From Variovorax gossypii (GTDB lineage Bacteria; Pseudomonadota; Gammaproteobacteria; Burkholderiales; Burkholderiaceae_C): a DNA stretch of 49,215 bases. The translations under genes were made by a program, and so were the position numbers. The stretch spans positions 1 through 49,215 of the forward strand of contig NZ_RXOE01000013.1 in the NCBI RefSeq assembly GCF_003965815.1. Direction: 5' to 3'. Shown piece by piece: positions 23,312-31,904 of the stretch. The notes under the pieces are model-generated. The model did not search any database. It saw nothing but the letters and a program-made list of their open reading frames with translations, and was not told where the DNA came from. Position 1 is the first letter of the stretch. Each line of letters opens with the position of its first letter.

Positions 23312-24522
23312 AGGCCGAGGGGAATCAGCGGCATGCCGGCGTAGGCCAGGCTGAATGTCCAGAGAATCAGCGCTGCATAGAGGCCCGTCAGGAGCCACAC
23401 CGCGGCGCGGCCCCATGGCATGAGCGACATGCTGATGAGCGCACCCGCCAGCGGCAGCAGCTGTTGTGCGTGCACGCCGAGAAAGTGCGGCACGCGCAGG
23501 TCGCCTCCGGTTGCAGACCAGCCGAACAGCGGAAGCGTGGCGCCGCCCGCGACGGCACCGATGGTCGATCCGCCATGCTGGCTGATCGCGATGCCCGCGC
23601 CCGCGCCGGCCACGAAGGTCAGCACCAGCCCCAGCACCACGGCCAGCCGGTAGGGCGCTGCCAGCGCATCGCCGTGGCGCGCGAACAGCCACGCTAGCGG
23701 CAGTGCCGTGGCGCTGAGCAGCAGCGCACCCACGCCCATCAGGCTGTACATGACGATGTGGAAGGTCGAGTCTTCGTTGAAATGCGAAGCCTGCGCTAGC
23801 GAGCCTTGCAGCGTGATGTAGCCGATCTCGAAGACGCCCGTGGCGATCACCACCGCGACGATGATGCGTGCGATGCGGGCACCGCGCTGCTCGTGCGGCA
23901 GGTCGCCGATCAGCCATGCGGTGGTCAGCGCATAGAGACTGACCGAAGCCATGAACTTCAGCGGCTTGACCCAGACGCCGACGCCGTTCAGCGTGCGCGG
24001 ATCGAGCCACGCCGCCACGAGGGACGGCACCATCGCCGCGAGCAGCAAACCACCGAACCAAGCGAGCTGCGGCTGGCGCCGATGCAGCTCCCACGCCAGT
24101 GCCATGCACGCGGGCGCGACACGCAGCGCCAGAAAAGCCAGCAGGCCGACCGGGCCGAACAGGAAGGTGAGGGCGAAGCAGGGGATGAGCAGCACCGGCG
24201 CGATGCCCGCGCGCTCTCCCTCGCGCGCGATCCAGGTGCCCACGAACAGGTCGAAGGCGAGGTAGTGGAACCACCCGGCCGTGAGAAGGCCCGGATGCTG
24301 GAACAGCGCATGCACCGCCGACAGCGAGCTGTATCCGCCGCCGGCCGCCGACCAGTAGGTTGCCATCAGCCACCAGTACGCCAGCCCCAGGCCGACGGGA
24401 ATGACGATGCCGGTCGTGGCCCAGATGAACGGCTTGGCACGGCCCAGCCATGGGGCCGCTCCGAGCGCTGCCCAGGCGGGAAGGGCGACAGTGCTGCCTG
24501 CGCTGAAAAGTGAATCGAACAT
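23296..24522 (-). CDS. DUF4281 (ABA4-like) membrane protein with extra C-terminal membrane domain
   Basis: 408 aa with about ten membrane helices. The N-terminal half has GGGYSSLSAVHALFQHPGLL and WFHYLAFDLFVGTWIARE, followed by IPCFALTFLFGPVGLLAFLA, which are features of the DUF4281/ABA DEFICIENT 4-like family. The C-terminal half (about residues 180-408) is a second hydrophobic domain with KFMASVSLYALTTAWLIGDL and HIVMYSLMGVGALLLSAT. That makes it twice the usual DUF4281 length. Its function is unknown. The gene is divergent from a TetR regulator, with a palindromic operator between them, so it is probably repressed by that regulator. Confidence 0.85.
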   Translation of the reverse strand: MFDSLFSAGSTVALPAWAALGAAPWLGRAKPFIWATTGIVIPVGLGLAYWWLMATYWSAAGGGYSSLSAVHALFQHPGLLTAGWFHYLAFDLFVGTWIAREGERAGIAPVLLIPCFALTFLFGPVGLLAFLALRVAPACMALAWELHRRQPQLAWFGGLLLAAMVPSLVAAWLDPRTLNGVGVWVKPLKFMASVSLYALTTAWLIGDLPHEQRGARIARIIVAVVIATGVFEIGYITLQGSLAQASHFNEDSTFHIVMYSLMGVGALLLSATALPLAWLFARHGDALAAPYRLAVVLGLVLTFVAGAGAGIAISQHGGSTIGAVAGGATLPLFGWSATGGDLRVPHFLGVHAQQLLPLAGALISMSLMPWGRAAVWLLTGLYAALILWTFSLAYAGMPLIPLGLQPAA

Positions 24523-24566
24523 GTGCGCCTCGCGATCGAAGAAGGCAATCCAGGGTCGGAAAGATG

Positions 24567-24589
24567 TTATCTTTACAGTGTTTAGATAA
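24567..24589. promoter_or_regulatory. Palindromic operator TTATCT-N11-AGATAA
   Basis: A perfect 6-bp inverted repeat separated by 11 bp, in the AT-rich gap between the DUF4281-like gene (start 24522) and the TetR gene (start 24656). Size and symmetry suit a TetR-family dimer. A second inverted repeat, AGGAGG / CCTCCT (24610-24628), lies in the TetR leader and could mask a Shine-Dalgarno-like sequence. Confidence 0.6.
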
Positions 24590-24655
24590 AAGCGCAACCT
24601 GATTCTTCGAGGAGGTAGAGTTCCTCCTTTGAAGACCGGGAAACAGCAGGCAGCC

Positions 24656-25282
24656 ATGGCGGCAAAGAAAATCGAAGAAGCACCCGTGCCCTATCACCAC
24701 GGCGATCTGCGCGCGGCGCTGATCGGGGCTACCGAAGTCCTGCTGGCCGAGCGCGGCATCGAGGGCTTCACCCTGCGCGAGGCGGCGCGACGTGCGGGCG
24801 TGTCGGCAGCCGCGCCCATGCATCACTTCGGCAGCGCGGCCGGGTTGCTGACCGAGGTGGCGATCCTCGGCTTCGAGGAACTCACGCGCTGCCTGCGCGA
24901 GGGCACCGAGACCGGCGGCACAGATCCCGCACGCCGCCTGCGCGGCCAGGGCATGGGCTATGTGCGGTTCGCGCTGGCCTATCCGGCGCGCTTCCAGCTC
25001 ATGTTCCGCAAGGACCGCCTGACGTCGGACGCACGGCTGGAGGCTTCCGGCGACGCAGCATTCGCCGAGCTGGAGATGGCGGTGCGCGACTACACCGGCT
25101 GGGGCCGAAAGAAGCCACTGAACCGCGCGACGCAGGCGACGGTGCTGGGCGCATGGTCCACCGTGCACGGCTTCGCGCATCTCGCGCTGGACGAGAGGTT
25201 CGGCGGACACGCCGGCGGCGCGGGCACGAACGACTTCGTGGAGAACATGCTGCCCGAGATACTGAAGCAGTTCTGGCCCTAG
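24656..25282 (+). CDS. TetR-family regulator (WHG C-terminal domain)
   Basis: 208 aa. The HTH is near residues 15-60 (YHHGDLRAALIGATEVLLAE, FTLREAARRAGVSAAAPMHHFG). The C-terminal ligand domain carries AWSTVHGFAHL, the mark of the TetR WHG subfamily. It probably represses the divergent DUF4281-like gene through the palindrome at 24567-24589. The ATG at 24656 was preferred. A TTG at 24629 would add nine residues and lies 13 nt after AGGAGG, so the start is not certain. Confidence 0.92.
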   Translation: MAAKKIEEAPVPYHHGDLRAALIGATEVLLAERGIEGFTLREAARRAGVSAAAPMHHFGSAAGLLTEVAILGFEELTRCLREGTETGGTDPARRLRGQGMGYVRFALAYPARFQLMFRKDRLTSDARLEASGDAAFAELEMAVRDYTGWGRKKPLNRATQATVLGAWSTVHGFAHLALDERFGGHAGGAGTNDFVENMLPEILKQFWP

Positions 25283-25316
25283 CCCTCAGCCGCTCGTTCG
25301 TTCATTCACTCTTCGT

Positions 25317-25760
25317 TCATTGCCCCGGAAAGGGCGGCAGCCGCCTGCGGATCGTCTGCGCCTTCACGATGGATGTGTTGGTCTCGGCCTTGCTCGCGAT
25401 GCGGTCGAGGATGCCGTCGAGCTGTTCGAGCGACTGCAGGAACAGCCGCGCAACGAAGCAGTCTTCTCCCGTGACCTTGTCGCATTCGCAGAACTCGGGC
25501 GTGCCTTCGATGAGCTTCTGCACCGCCTGCAGCTGCCCCGGCAGCGGACGGATGCGCACGATGGCCTGGAACTGGTATCCCAGCGCCTTCGGATTCACGT
25601 CCAGCGTGTAGCCCCGGATCACGTCGCGCTCCTCGAGCCGGCGCAGCCGTTCGGAAACGCTGGGCGATGAGAGCCCCACGTGGTGGGCCAGTTCCTTCAG
25701 GGACATGCGCGCGTTGCCGGCAAGGGCTTGCACGATGGATTCGTCGATCGGATCGAGCAT
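25317..25760 (-). CDS. Lrp/AsnC-family transcriptional regulator
   Basis: 147 aa. The HTH MLDPIDESIVQALAGNARMS with LKELAHHVGLSSPSVSERLR is followed by a RAM ligand domain (YQFQAIVRIRPLPGQLQAVQ, CDKVTGEDCFVARLF). The ATG at 25760 has GGAG 9 nt upstream; the ATG at 25769 would place the SD directly on the start. It is divergent from an EamA/DMT exporter, a common Lrp-exporter arrangement for amino acid efflux. Confidence 0.93.
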   Translation of the reverse strand: MLDPIDESIVQALAGNARMSLKELAHHVGLSSPSVSERLRRLEERDVIRGYTLDVNPKALGYQFQAIVRIRPLPGQLQAVQKLIEGTPEFCECDKVTGEDCFVARLFLQSLEQLDGILDRIASKAETNTSIVKAQTIRRRLPPFPGQ

Positions 25761-25820
25761 GAAGACCATCTCCGGTGAACTGGGTTGAGTGCCTTGATTT
25801 CAACGGCCATTGCTGGCGAT

Positions 25821-25836
25821 TGCCTTATTAAAAGCA
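25821..25836. promoter_or_regulatory. Candidate Lrp/AsnC site in divergent promoter
   Basis: TGCCTTATTAAAAGCA has inverted TGC/GCA ends around an AT-rich core, similar in form to AsnC/Lrp boxes. It lies between the regulator (25760) and the transporter (25902), in the only AT-rich part of that gap. Confidence 0.4.
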
Positions 25837-25901
25837 TATCCAATTCGCGCGGACCGTGGCACGCTTGCAGCCTTGCTTCCTGCCGCTCGGAACGGAAAGA
25901 C

Positions 25902-26807
25902 ATGCAGACACAGCTTCGCGGTGCGCTCGAGATGAGCGCGGCCATGGTGATTTCCGGAACCATCGGATGGGTCGTCGTGCGCTTCAACCAGCCGCTGCCC
26001 GACTTGCTGTTCTGGCGCTGCGTGTTCGGCGCGGCGACGCTGCTGGTCGTGTGCTTCGTGCTCGGCCTGCTGCGACGCGGCCTCACGCTGCGCAATTTCG
26101 CGCTGGCTGCATTCGGCGGCGTGGCTCTGGTCATCAACTGGGTGTTGATCTTCGCGTCGTTCTCGCACGCGTCGATCGCCATCGCCACCGCGGTCTACAA
26201 CACGCAGCCATTCATGCTGGTGGCGCTCGGCGCGCTTCTCATGTCGGAGCGGCTGACCGCGATGAAGGCGATCTGGCTGTGCATCGCCTTCGCCGGCGTG
26301 GTGCTGGTGGCGCAGGCCAAGTCCGGTGGCGGTGCCGGAGGCTCGTCCTACTTCGTCGGCGTGCTGATGGCGCTGGGCGCGGCCTTCTGCTACGCGGTGG
26401 CGGCCCTCGTGGCAAAGAAGCTCGACGGCATCGCGCCGCATCTCATCGCGCTGATCCAGGTCTGCGTGGGCATCGTGATGCTCGCGCCCTTCGCGAACCT
26501 GAAGACGCTGCCCACCGATGCGGCCACCTGGGGCGTGCATCTCGCGATGGGCGTGATCTATACGGGGCTGGTGTTCGTGCTGCTGTACGGCGCGCTGCAG
26601 AAGCTGTCGACGCCCGTGGCGGGCGCACTGTCGTTCATCTATCCACTGGTGGCCATCGGCGTCGACTACGTCGCCTTCGGCCAGCGGCTGGGCACGCTGC
26701 AGTTGGCGGGCGCGGCCGCCATCCTGATCTCGGCGGCGGGCATGACCTTCGGCTGGACCCTGCCGGGCCTGCCGAGGCAGCAATCGCCCGCCGCCGGAAA
26801 AAGCTGA
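25902..26807 (+). CDS. EamA/DMT-superfamily exporter
   Basis: 301 aa with ten predicted membrane helices in two EamA repeats. Repeat 1 runs from SAAMVISGTIGWVVVRF to LVAQAKSGG and repeat 2 from GVLMALGAAFCYAVAALVAK to LISAAGMTFGWTL. Each repeat ends in the usual conserved helix (NTQPFMLVALGALLMSERLT; SFIYPLVAIGVDYVAFGQRL). Such proteins export amino acids or related metabolites, and the divergent Lrp-type regulator supports that. The substrate is unknown. Confidence 0.93.
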   Translation: MQTQLRGALEMSAAMVISGTIGWVVVRFNQPLPDLLFWRCVFGAATLLVVCFVLGLLRRGLTLRNFALAAFGGVALVINWVLIFASFSHASIAIATAVYNTQPFMLVALGALLMSERLTAMKAIWLCIAFAGVVLVAQAKSGGGAGGSSYFVGVLMALGAAFCYAVAALVAKKLDGIAPHLIALIQVCVGIVMLAPFANLKTLPTDAATWGVHLAMGVIYTGLVFVLLYGALQKLSTPVAGALSFIYPLVAIGVDYVAFGQRLGTLQLAGAAAILISAAGMTFGWTLPGLPRQQSPAAGKS

Positions 26808-26823
26808 CGATGGCGCCCGCGGC

Positions 26824-29800
26824 TCAGGGCGCCGCCGCGGCGACGTCGTTGCGCCTGAAAAGCGCTGTCGCGGTCCGCTTCACCAGCAGGTAGAACAGCG
26901 GCACGAAGAAGATCCCCAGCGCAGTCGCGGTCAGCACTCCGCCGAACACGCCAGTGCCAATGGCCACCTGGCTCGCCGAACCCGCGCCGGTAGCCAGCGC
27001 CAGCGGCACCACGCCGGCCAGGAAGGCCAGCGAGGTCATCAGGATAGGTCGCAGCCGCAGACGCGCGCCTTCGGCCACCGCGTCGAGCAACGGCACGCCA
27101 CGTCGCAGCGCGGCTTCAGCGAACTCGATGATCAGGATCGCGTTCTTCGCCGACAGCCCGATGGTCGCCAGCAGCCCGACCTGGAAGTAGATGTCGTTCG
27201 AGAGGCCGCGCAGCGACGCGGCGATCACCGCGCCGAGCACGCCCAGCGGAATCACCAGCATCACCGAGAACGGCACAGACCAGCTCTCGTACAGCGCGGC
27301 CAGGCACAGGAACACGACGAGGATCGACAGTGCGAACAGCAGCGGTGCCTGCCCGCCCGAGAGCCGCTCCTGGTACGAGAGGCCGCTCCATGCGTGGCCA
27401 GTGCCGCGCTGCTTCTTCGCGATGCTTTCCACCGCCGCCATCGCCGTGCCCGAGCTCGTGCCATGCGAGGCCGCGCCCTGGATCTGCACGGCCGGCAGGC
27501 CGTTATAGCGCTCCAGCTGCGGCGCGCCCTGCGACCAGCGCGTGGTGGCGAAGGCCGTGAACGGCGTCATCGCGCCGGTGGCGCCGCGCACGAACCACTG
27601 GCGGATGTCGTCCGGGTCGGAGCGGTAGGGCGCATCGGCCTGCACGTACACGCGCTTGACGCGGCCGCGGTCGATGAAGTCGTTGACGTAGCTGCCGCCC
27701 CAGGCGATGCCCAGCGTGGTGTTCACGTCGTCCAGCGACAGCCGCAGCGCCGAGGCCTTGAGCTGGTCGATGTCCACCTGCAGCTGCGGCGTTCCGGCCA
27801 CGCCGTTGGCGCGCACGGACTGCAGGCGCGAATCCTTCTTCGCGTCGCGCACGAGCGACTCGCGTGCCTGCACCAGCCGCTCGGCGCCCATTCCCGAGGT
27901 GTCCTGCAGCCAGAACTCGAAGCCGTTGGATTCGCCCAGCCCCTCGATGGGCGGCGGCACCATGCCGTAGACCTCGGCGTCGCGCTGCTGCTTCGAAAGC
28001 ACTGTGCCCGCGCGCTCGACGATGGCCTGCGCGCGCTTGTCCGCTTGCCTGCGTTCCGACCAGTCCTTGAGCGAGACGAAGGCCATGCCCATGTTCTGCC
28101 CCGAGCCGCCGTAGCTCCAGCCCGAGAGCGTGAAGATGGTGTCTGTCGTGTCCTTCTCGGTTTCCAGGAAGTGCTTCTCGACCATGCGGTTCACGGCATC
28201 GGTGCGGTTGCTCGTCGAGCCGGCCGGCAGCGTGAGCTGCACCATCACGCTGCCCTGGTCTTCCTCGGGCAGGAAGCCTCCGGGCAGGCTCAGGTACAGC
28301 GCGCCCATGCCGGCCACGATGGCCGCGTACACGGCCGTGAAGCGCAGCGGCTTGCGCAGGATGCGGCCCAGCAGGCCCACGTAGCGGCCCTGTGCCGCGT
28401 CGAAGCGACGGTTGAAGGCGCCGAGAAAGCCGCGCGTGCGCGGCGTGTCGCCGGCCTTCAGGAAGCGCGCGCACAGCGCCGGGATCAGCACGATGGCCAC
28501 CACCACCGACAGCACCATCGACGCGATGATCGTCACCGAGAACTGCCGGTAGATCACGCCCACCGAGCCGCCGAAGAAGGCCATCGGCAGGAACACCGCC
28601 GACACCACCACCGCGATGCCGACCAGCGCGCCGGTGATTTCTTTCATCGACTTGATGGTGGCCGCCTTGGGGTCGAGTCCTTCCTCGTGCATCACGCGCT
28701 CGACGTTCTCCACCACCACGATGGCGTCGTCCACCAGCAGGCCGATGGCCAGCACCATGCCGAAGAGCGTGAGCACGTTGATCGAGTAGCCGAATGCCGC
28801 GAGCACGCCGAAGGTGCCCAGCAGCACCACCGGCACGGTGATGGCCGGAATGACCGTGGCGCGCCAGTTCTGCAGGAACAGGTACATCACGACCACCACC
28901 AGCGCGATGGCCTCCAGCAGCGTCTTGATGACCGACTTGATCGAGATCTTCACGAAGCGCGTGGTGTCTTCCGCGTAGGCCACGCGCAGGCCGGCCGGCA
29001 GCGAGGGCTCCATCTCGGCGATGCGCGCCTTCACCGCGCTGGCGGTGGTCAGCGCGTTCGAGCCCGGCGCCAGCATGATGGCCGCGCCCGCGGCGGGGTG
29101 GCCGTTCAGCCGCGTGGTCTCGGCGTACGACTCGCTGCCCATTTCCACGCGCGCCACGTCGCCCAGGCGCACCACGGCGCCGTCGGCCTGCGTCTTCAGC
29201 ACGATGTCGCGGAACTGCGCCGGCGTCTGCAGCCGCGACAGCGCCGTCACCGTGGCATTGAGCTGCTGCTTCGCGGGCGAGGGCCGCGCGCCGATCTCGC
29301 CGACCGACACCTGCGTGTTCTGCGCGGCGATGGCGGCGGTCACGTCCGAGGGCATCAGCTGGTAGCTCGCGAGCCGGTGCGGGTCGAGCCAGATGCGCAT
29401 CGCGTACGCTGCGCCGAAGGCCTGCACCGAGCCCACGCCGTCGACGCGGCTGATGGGGTCGCGCATGTTGCTGGCCATCCAGTCGGCCACGTCGGTGTCG
29501 GTGCGGCGGCCGGTCTCGTCGTAGAGCGCCACGATCAGCAGGAAGTTGTTCTGCGACTTCGCGACCGTCACGCCCTGTTGCTGCACCGCCTGCGGCAGGC
29601 GGCTGGTGGCCTGGCTGACCTTGTTCTGCACCTGCACCTGCGCCGTGTCGGGGTTGATGCCCTGGCGGAAGGTGACGCTGATCTCGGCCCAGCCGGCCGA
29701 GCTGCTGGTCGACTTGAAGTACAGCAGGCCGTCGATGCCCTTGAGCTGCTGCTCGATGACCTGCGTGACGCTGCTTTCCACCGCCTGCGCCGAGGCGCCT

Positions 29801-29952
29801 GGGTAGTTGGCGGAGACGACGACGGTGGGCGGCGCGATGTCCGGGTACTGCGACACCGGCAGCGTGCGGATGGCCACGCCGCCGGCCAGCATGATCAGGA
29901 TGGCGATGACCCATGCGAAGACGGGCCGCTGTATGAAGAAATTGGCGATCAC
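26824..29952 (-). CDS. RND (HAE1/MexB-type) multidrug efflux pump
   Basis: 1042 aa, the normal length for AcrB/MexB. TM1 is FIQRPVFAWVIAILIMLAGG. TM4 carries the proton-relay pair Asp-Asp in GMVLAIGLLVDDAIVVVENV, and TM10 carries the essential Lys in IGLSAKNAILIIEFAE. Porter-domain motifs such as YPGASAQAVESSVTQVIEQQ are present. It exports hydrophobic compounds from the periplasm and inner leaflet, driven by proton influx. The start is GTG at 29952, 10 bp after the adaptor stop. No outer-membrane factor gene follows; the neighbour is the convergent DMT gene. Confidence 0.96.
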   Translation of the reverse strand: MIANFFIQRPVFAWVIAILIMLAGGVAIRTLPVSQYPDIAPPTVVVSANYPGASAQAVESSVTQVIEQQLKGIDGLLYFKSTSSSAGWAEISVTFRQGINPDTAQVQVQNKVSQATSRLPQAVQQQGVTVAKSQNNFLLIVALYDETGRRTDTDVADWMASNMRDPISRVDGVGSVQAFGAAYAMRIWLDPHRLASYQLMPSDVTAAIAAQNTQVSVGEIGARPSPAKQQLNATVTALSRLQTPAQFRDIVLKTQADGAVVRLGDVARVEMGSESYAETTRLNGHPAAGAAIMLAPGSNALTTASAVKARIAEMEPSLPAGLRVAYAEDTTRFVKISIKSVIKTLLEAIALVVVVMYLFLQNWRATVIPAITVPVVLLGTFGVLAAFGYSINVLTLFGMVLAIGLLVDDAIVVVENVERVMHEEGLDPKAATIKSMKEITGALVGIAVVVSAVFLPMAFFGGSVGVIYRQFSVTIIASMVLSVVVAIVLIPALCARFLKAGDTPRTRGFLGAFNRRFDAAQGRYVGLLGRILRKPLRFTAVYAAIVAGMGALYLSLPGGFLPEEDQGSVMVQLTLPAGSTSNRTDAVNRMVEKHFLETEKDTTDTIFTLSGWSYGGSGQNMGMAFVSLKDWSERRQADKRAQAIVERAGTVLSKQQRDAEVYGMVPPPIEGLGESNGFEFWLQDTSGMGAERLVQARESLVRDAKKDSRLQSVRANGVAGTPQLQVDIDQLKASALRLSLDDVNTTLGIAWGGSYVNDFIDRGRVKRVYVQADAPYRSDPDDIRQWFVRGATGAMTPFTAFATTRWSQGAPQLERYNGLPAVQIQGAASHGTSSGTAMAAVESIAKKQRGTGHAWSGLSYQERLSGGQAPLLFALSILVVFLCLAALYESWSVPFSVMLVIPLGVLGAVIAASLRGLSNDIYFQVGLLATIGLSAKNAILIIEFAEAALRRGVPLLDAVAEGARLRLRPILMTSLAFLAGVVPLALATGAGSASQVAIGTGVFGGVLTATALGIFFVPLFYLLVKRTATALFRRNDVAAAAP

Positions 29953-29962
29953 TGGAGTTGTC

Positions 29963-31099
29963 TCAATCTGCCGAGGAAGGTGCCGCCGCGGCCGACACCG
30001 GCACCGGCTTCACCTTGTCGCCGGGGTGGGCGCGCTGCAGGCTGTCGACCACGAGCCGGTCGCCTTCGCGCAGCCCGCCCGTCACGACCCACTGGTCGCC
30101 CGCCGCGCTGCGCACTTCGAGCGCGCGCAGCTCGACCTTGTCGCCCGCGCCGACCACCAGCGCGGTGGGTTCGCCCTTCTCGTTGCGCGACACGCCGCGC
30201 TGCGGCGCGAGCACCGCCTGCCGCTCCACGCCGGACTCCACCTGCGCGCGCACGTACATGCCGGGCAGCAGCAGCCCCTGTGGGTTGGGGAATTCGGCGC
30301 GCAGCGTGACCGAGCCGGTGGCGGCGTCGACGGCCACCTCGGTGAACTTCAGCGTGCCGGCGTGCGGGTAGGGCAGGCCGTCTTCCATGCGCAGGCTCAC
30401 GCGCGTGCTGGCGGGCGCCATGTCGCCCGAGATGAAGCGGCGCTTGAGCCGCGTGAGCTCGAGGCTGGACTGCACGACGTCGACGTAGATCGGGTCGATG
30501 CGCTGGATGGTCGCGAGTGCCGTGGCCTGGCCCGGCGCCACCAGCGCGCCCTCGGTCACGCTGGAGCGGCCGATGCGGCCCGAGATGGGCGCCTCGATGC
30601 GCGTGAACTCGAGGTTGATGCGCGCGGCCTTCAGCGCCGCCTTCGCGGCCTTCACGCCGGCCTCGGCCTGTACGAGCGCGGCCTGGGCTTCCTCGTGCTC
30701 CTGCCTGCTCACCGCGTTGGCCTTCACCAGTTCGCCGAAGCGCTCCGACTTGCCGCGCAGGCTCGCGATGCCGGCCTGGGCCGTGGCGAGCGCGGCCTGC
30801 GCCTGCTCGTGCGCCGCCTCGAAGGGGCCGGGCTCGATCTCGTACAGCACCTGGCCCGCGCGGACCATGCTGCCTTCCTCGAACAGGCGCTTGCGCACGA
30901 TGCCGTTGACCTGCGGCCGGACCTCGGACACGCGGAAGGCGGCCGTGCGGCCTGAGAGTTCGGTGTGCACGGGCACGTCGCCCGCGTGCAGCGCCATCAC
31001 GCCGACTTCGGGCGGTGCCGCTTCGGTGTCGGAGGTCTGCCTGGCGCCGCAAGCAGCGAGCACGAGCAGGGAAAGAGGGAACAGGAGCTTGAAAGTCAT
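29963..31099 (-). CDS. RND periplasmic adaptor (MexA/AcrA family) lipoprotein
   Basis: 378 aa. The signal MTFKLLFPLSLLVLAACG ends in lipobox LAAC at residue 17. The barrel-sandwich motif VRPQVNGIVRKRLFEEGSMV and the alpha-hairpin (HEQAQAALATAQAGIASLRG onward) come next. FTRIEAPISGRIGRSSVTEG closes the lipoyl half, and the beta-barrel and membrane-proximal domains follow. It links the pump at 26824 to an outer-membrane channel encoded elsewhere. It is the first gene of the two-gene operon. The upstream gap (31100-31245) holds an inverted repeat at 31163-31179. Confidence 0.95.
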   Translation of the reverse strand: MTFKLLFPLSLLVLAACGARQTSDTEAAPPEVGVMALHAGDVPVHTELSGRTAAFRVSEVRPQVNGIVRKRLFEEGSMVRAGQVLYEIEPGPFEAAHEQAQAALATAQAGIASLRGKSERFGELVKANAVSRQEHEEAQAALVQAEAGVKAAKAALKAARINLEFTRIEAPISGRIGRSSVTEGALVAPGQATALATIQRIDPIYVDVVQSSLELTRLKRRFISGDMAPASTRVSLRMEDGLPYPHAGTLKFTEVAVDAATGSVTLRAEFPNPQGLLLPGMYVRAQVESGVERQAVLAPQRGVSRNEKGEPTALVVGAGDKVELRALEVRSAAGDQWVVTGGLREGDRLVVDSLQRAHPGDKVKPVPVSAAAAPSSAD

Positions 31100-31162
31100 G
31101 GCTGTCCGGGAACGCGATGCGGCGCGAGCCGGAGTCGCCCGGGTCGCGCATGCTTGATGTTT

Positions 31163-31179
31163 TGCACTGTTATGGTGCA
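31163..31179. promoter_or_regulatory. Candidate operator upstream of RND operon
   Basis: The inverted repeat TGCAC (31163-31167) / GTGCA (31175-31179) with a 7-bp spacer sits about 65 bp upstream of the adaptor start, in a small AT-rich patch. No dedicated regulator lies next to the operon, so the binding protein is unknown. Confidence 0.35.
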
Positions 31180-31245
31180 TTGTGCCTGCCGTGCTGCGTT
31201 GCAACATGAAGGATTCCTGAGGCTTCCGAGGGATAAGGACCAACG

Positions 31246-31312
31246 AAAAAGCCCACGCAGGCAGGCGCCCGCCGCCACGTCGATCCGTGACGGCGGGCCC
31301 TGCCGCGTGGGC
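31246..31312 (-). terminator. Long-stem terminator after the Rrf2 gene
   Basis: GCCCACGC (31251-31258) pairs with GCGTGGGC (31305-31312), with further GC-rich pairing inside. On the minus strand the stem is followed by TTTTTCG. It lies 23 bp past the Rrf2 stop codon and separates that operon from the RND operon. Confidence 0.8.
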
Positions 31313-31334
31313 CGGTCGGCTGGCTGGCTCGGAG

Positions 31335-31877
31335 CTAGCTGGCGCTTTGCTGGCGCCGTCCCAGTGCGAACACCGAGTTCGGCGCATCGACGACGAAAGG
31401 CTTGCGCGTGGCCGGCTGGCCGGCCGGCGTACGCCGGGTCTCGGTCCGCACCGCGGCCTGTACGCCCTTTGCCTTCTGTTCGTCGACAAGGCTTTGCAGC
31501 GAGATCGACTTGAGGAACTCGACCGCCCGCAGGTTCACGGTGGCCCAGAGCTCGTCGATTTCGCAGCGGCCCGTTTCGCCCGGCGCGTCGGCATCGCGCC
31601 GGTGGGTGGTTTCGGCATCGTGTTCCTCGATCGAGAGGACGATGTCGGCCACGGAAATCTCGGCCGCCTTGCGGCTCAGAGAATACCCGCCGCCGGGGCC
31701 CCGGGTCGATTCGACCAGGCTGGCGCGTCGCAGCTTGCCGAACAGCAGTTCCAGGTACGACAGCGACACGCGCTGGCGCAGGCTGATCGAAGCCAGGGTG
31801 ACGGGGCCCGAACGGCCGTGCAGGGCGATGTCGATCATCGCGGTGACCGCGAAGCGGCCTTTGGTGGTGAGACGCAT
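31335..31877 (-). CDS. Rrf2-family regulator, IscR-like but lacking cluster ligands
   Basis: 180 aa. The N-terminal winged helix is very IscR-like (MRLTTKGRFAVTAMIDIALH, SLSYLELLFGKLRRASLVES, RGPGGGYSLSR). In IscR a [2Fe-2S] cluster is held by three Cys and one His in a short loop. The matching loop here (HDAETTHRRDADAPGETGRC then EIDELW) keeps one Cys only, and the His position reads Asp. The following helix VNLRAVEFLKSISLQSLV is conserved. It probably binds DNA without a cluster or senses something else. It is not beside isc genes and lies 27 bp downstream of a Bax-inhibitor-1 gene, in the same operon. Confidence 0.92.
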   Translation of the reverse strand: MRLTTKGRFAVTAMIDIALHGRSGPVTLASISLRQRVSLSYLELLFGKLRRASLVESTRGPGGGYSLSRKAAEISVADIVLSIEEHDAETTHRRDADAPGETGRCEIDELWATVNLRAVEFLKSISLQSLVDEQKAKGVQAAVRTETRRTPAGQPATRKPFVVDAPNSVFALGRRQQSAS

Positions 31878-31904
31878 GGGATGTTTTCCTTCCTTCGTGG
31901 GGAA

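Noticed and set aside
27394..30309. A 971-codon plus-strand open frame across the RND pump and adaptor
   Set aside because: His/Arg-rich shadow of a gene pair with all RND motifs on the other strand.
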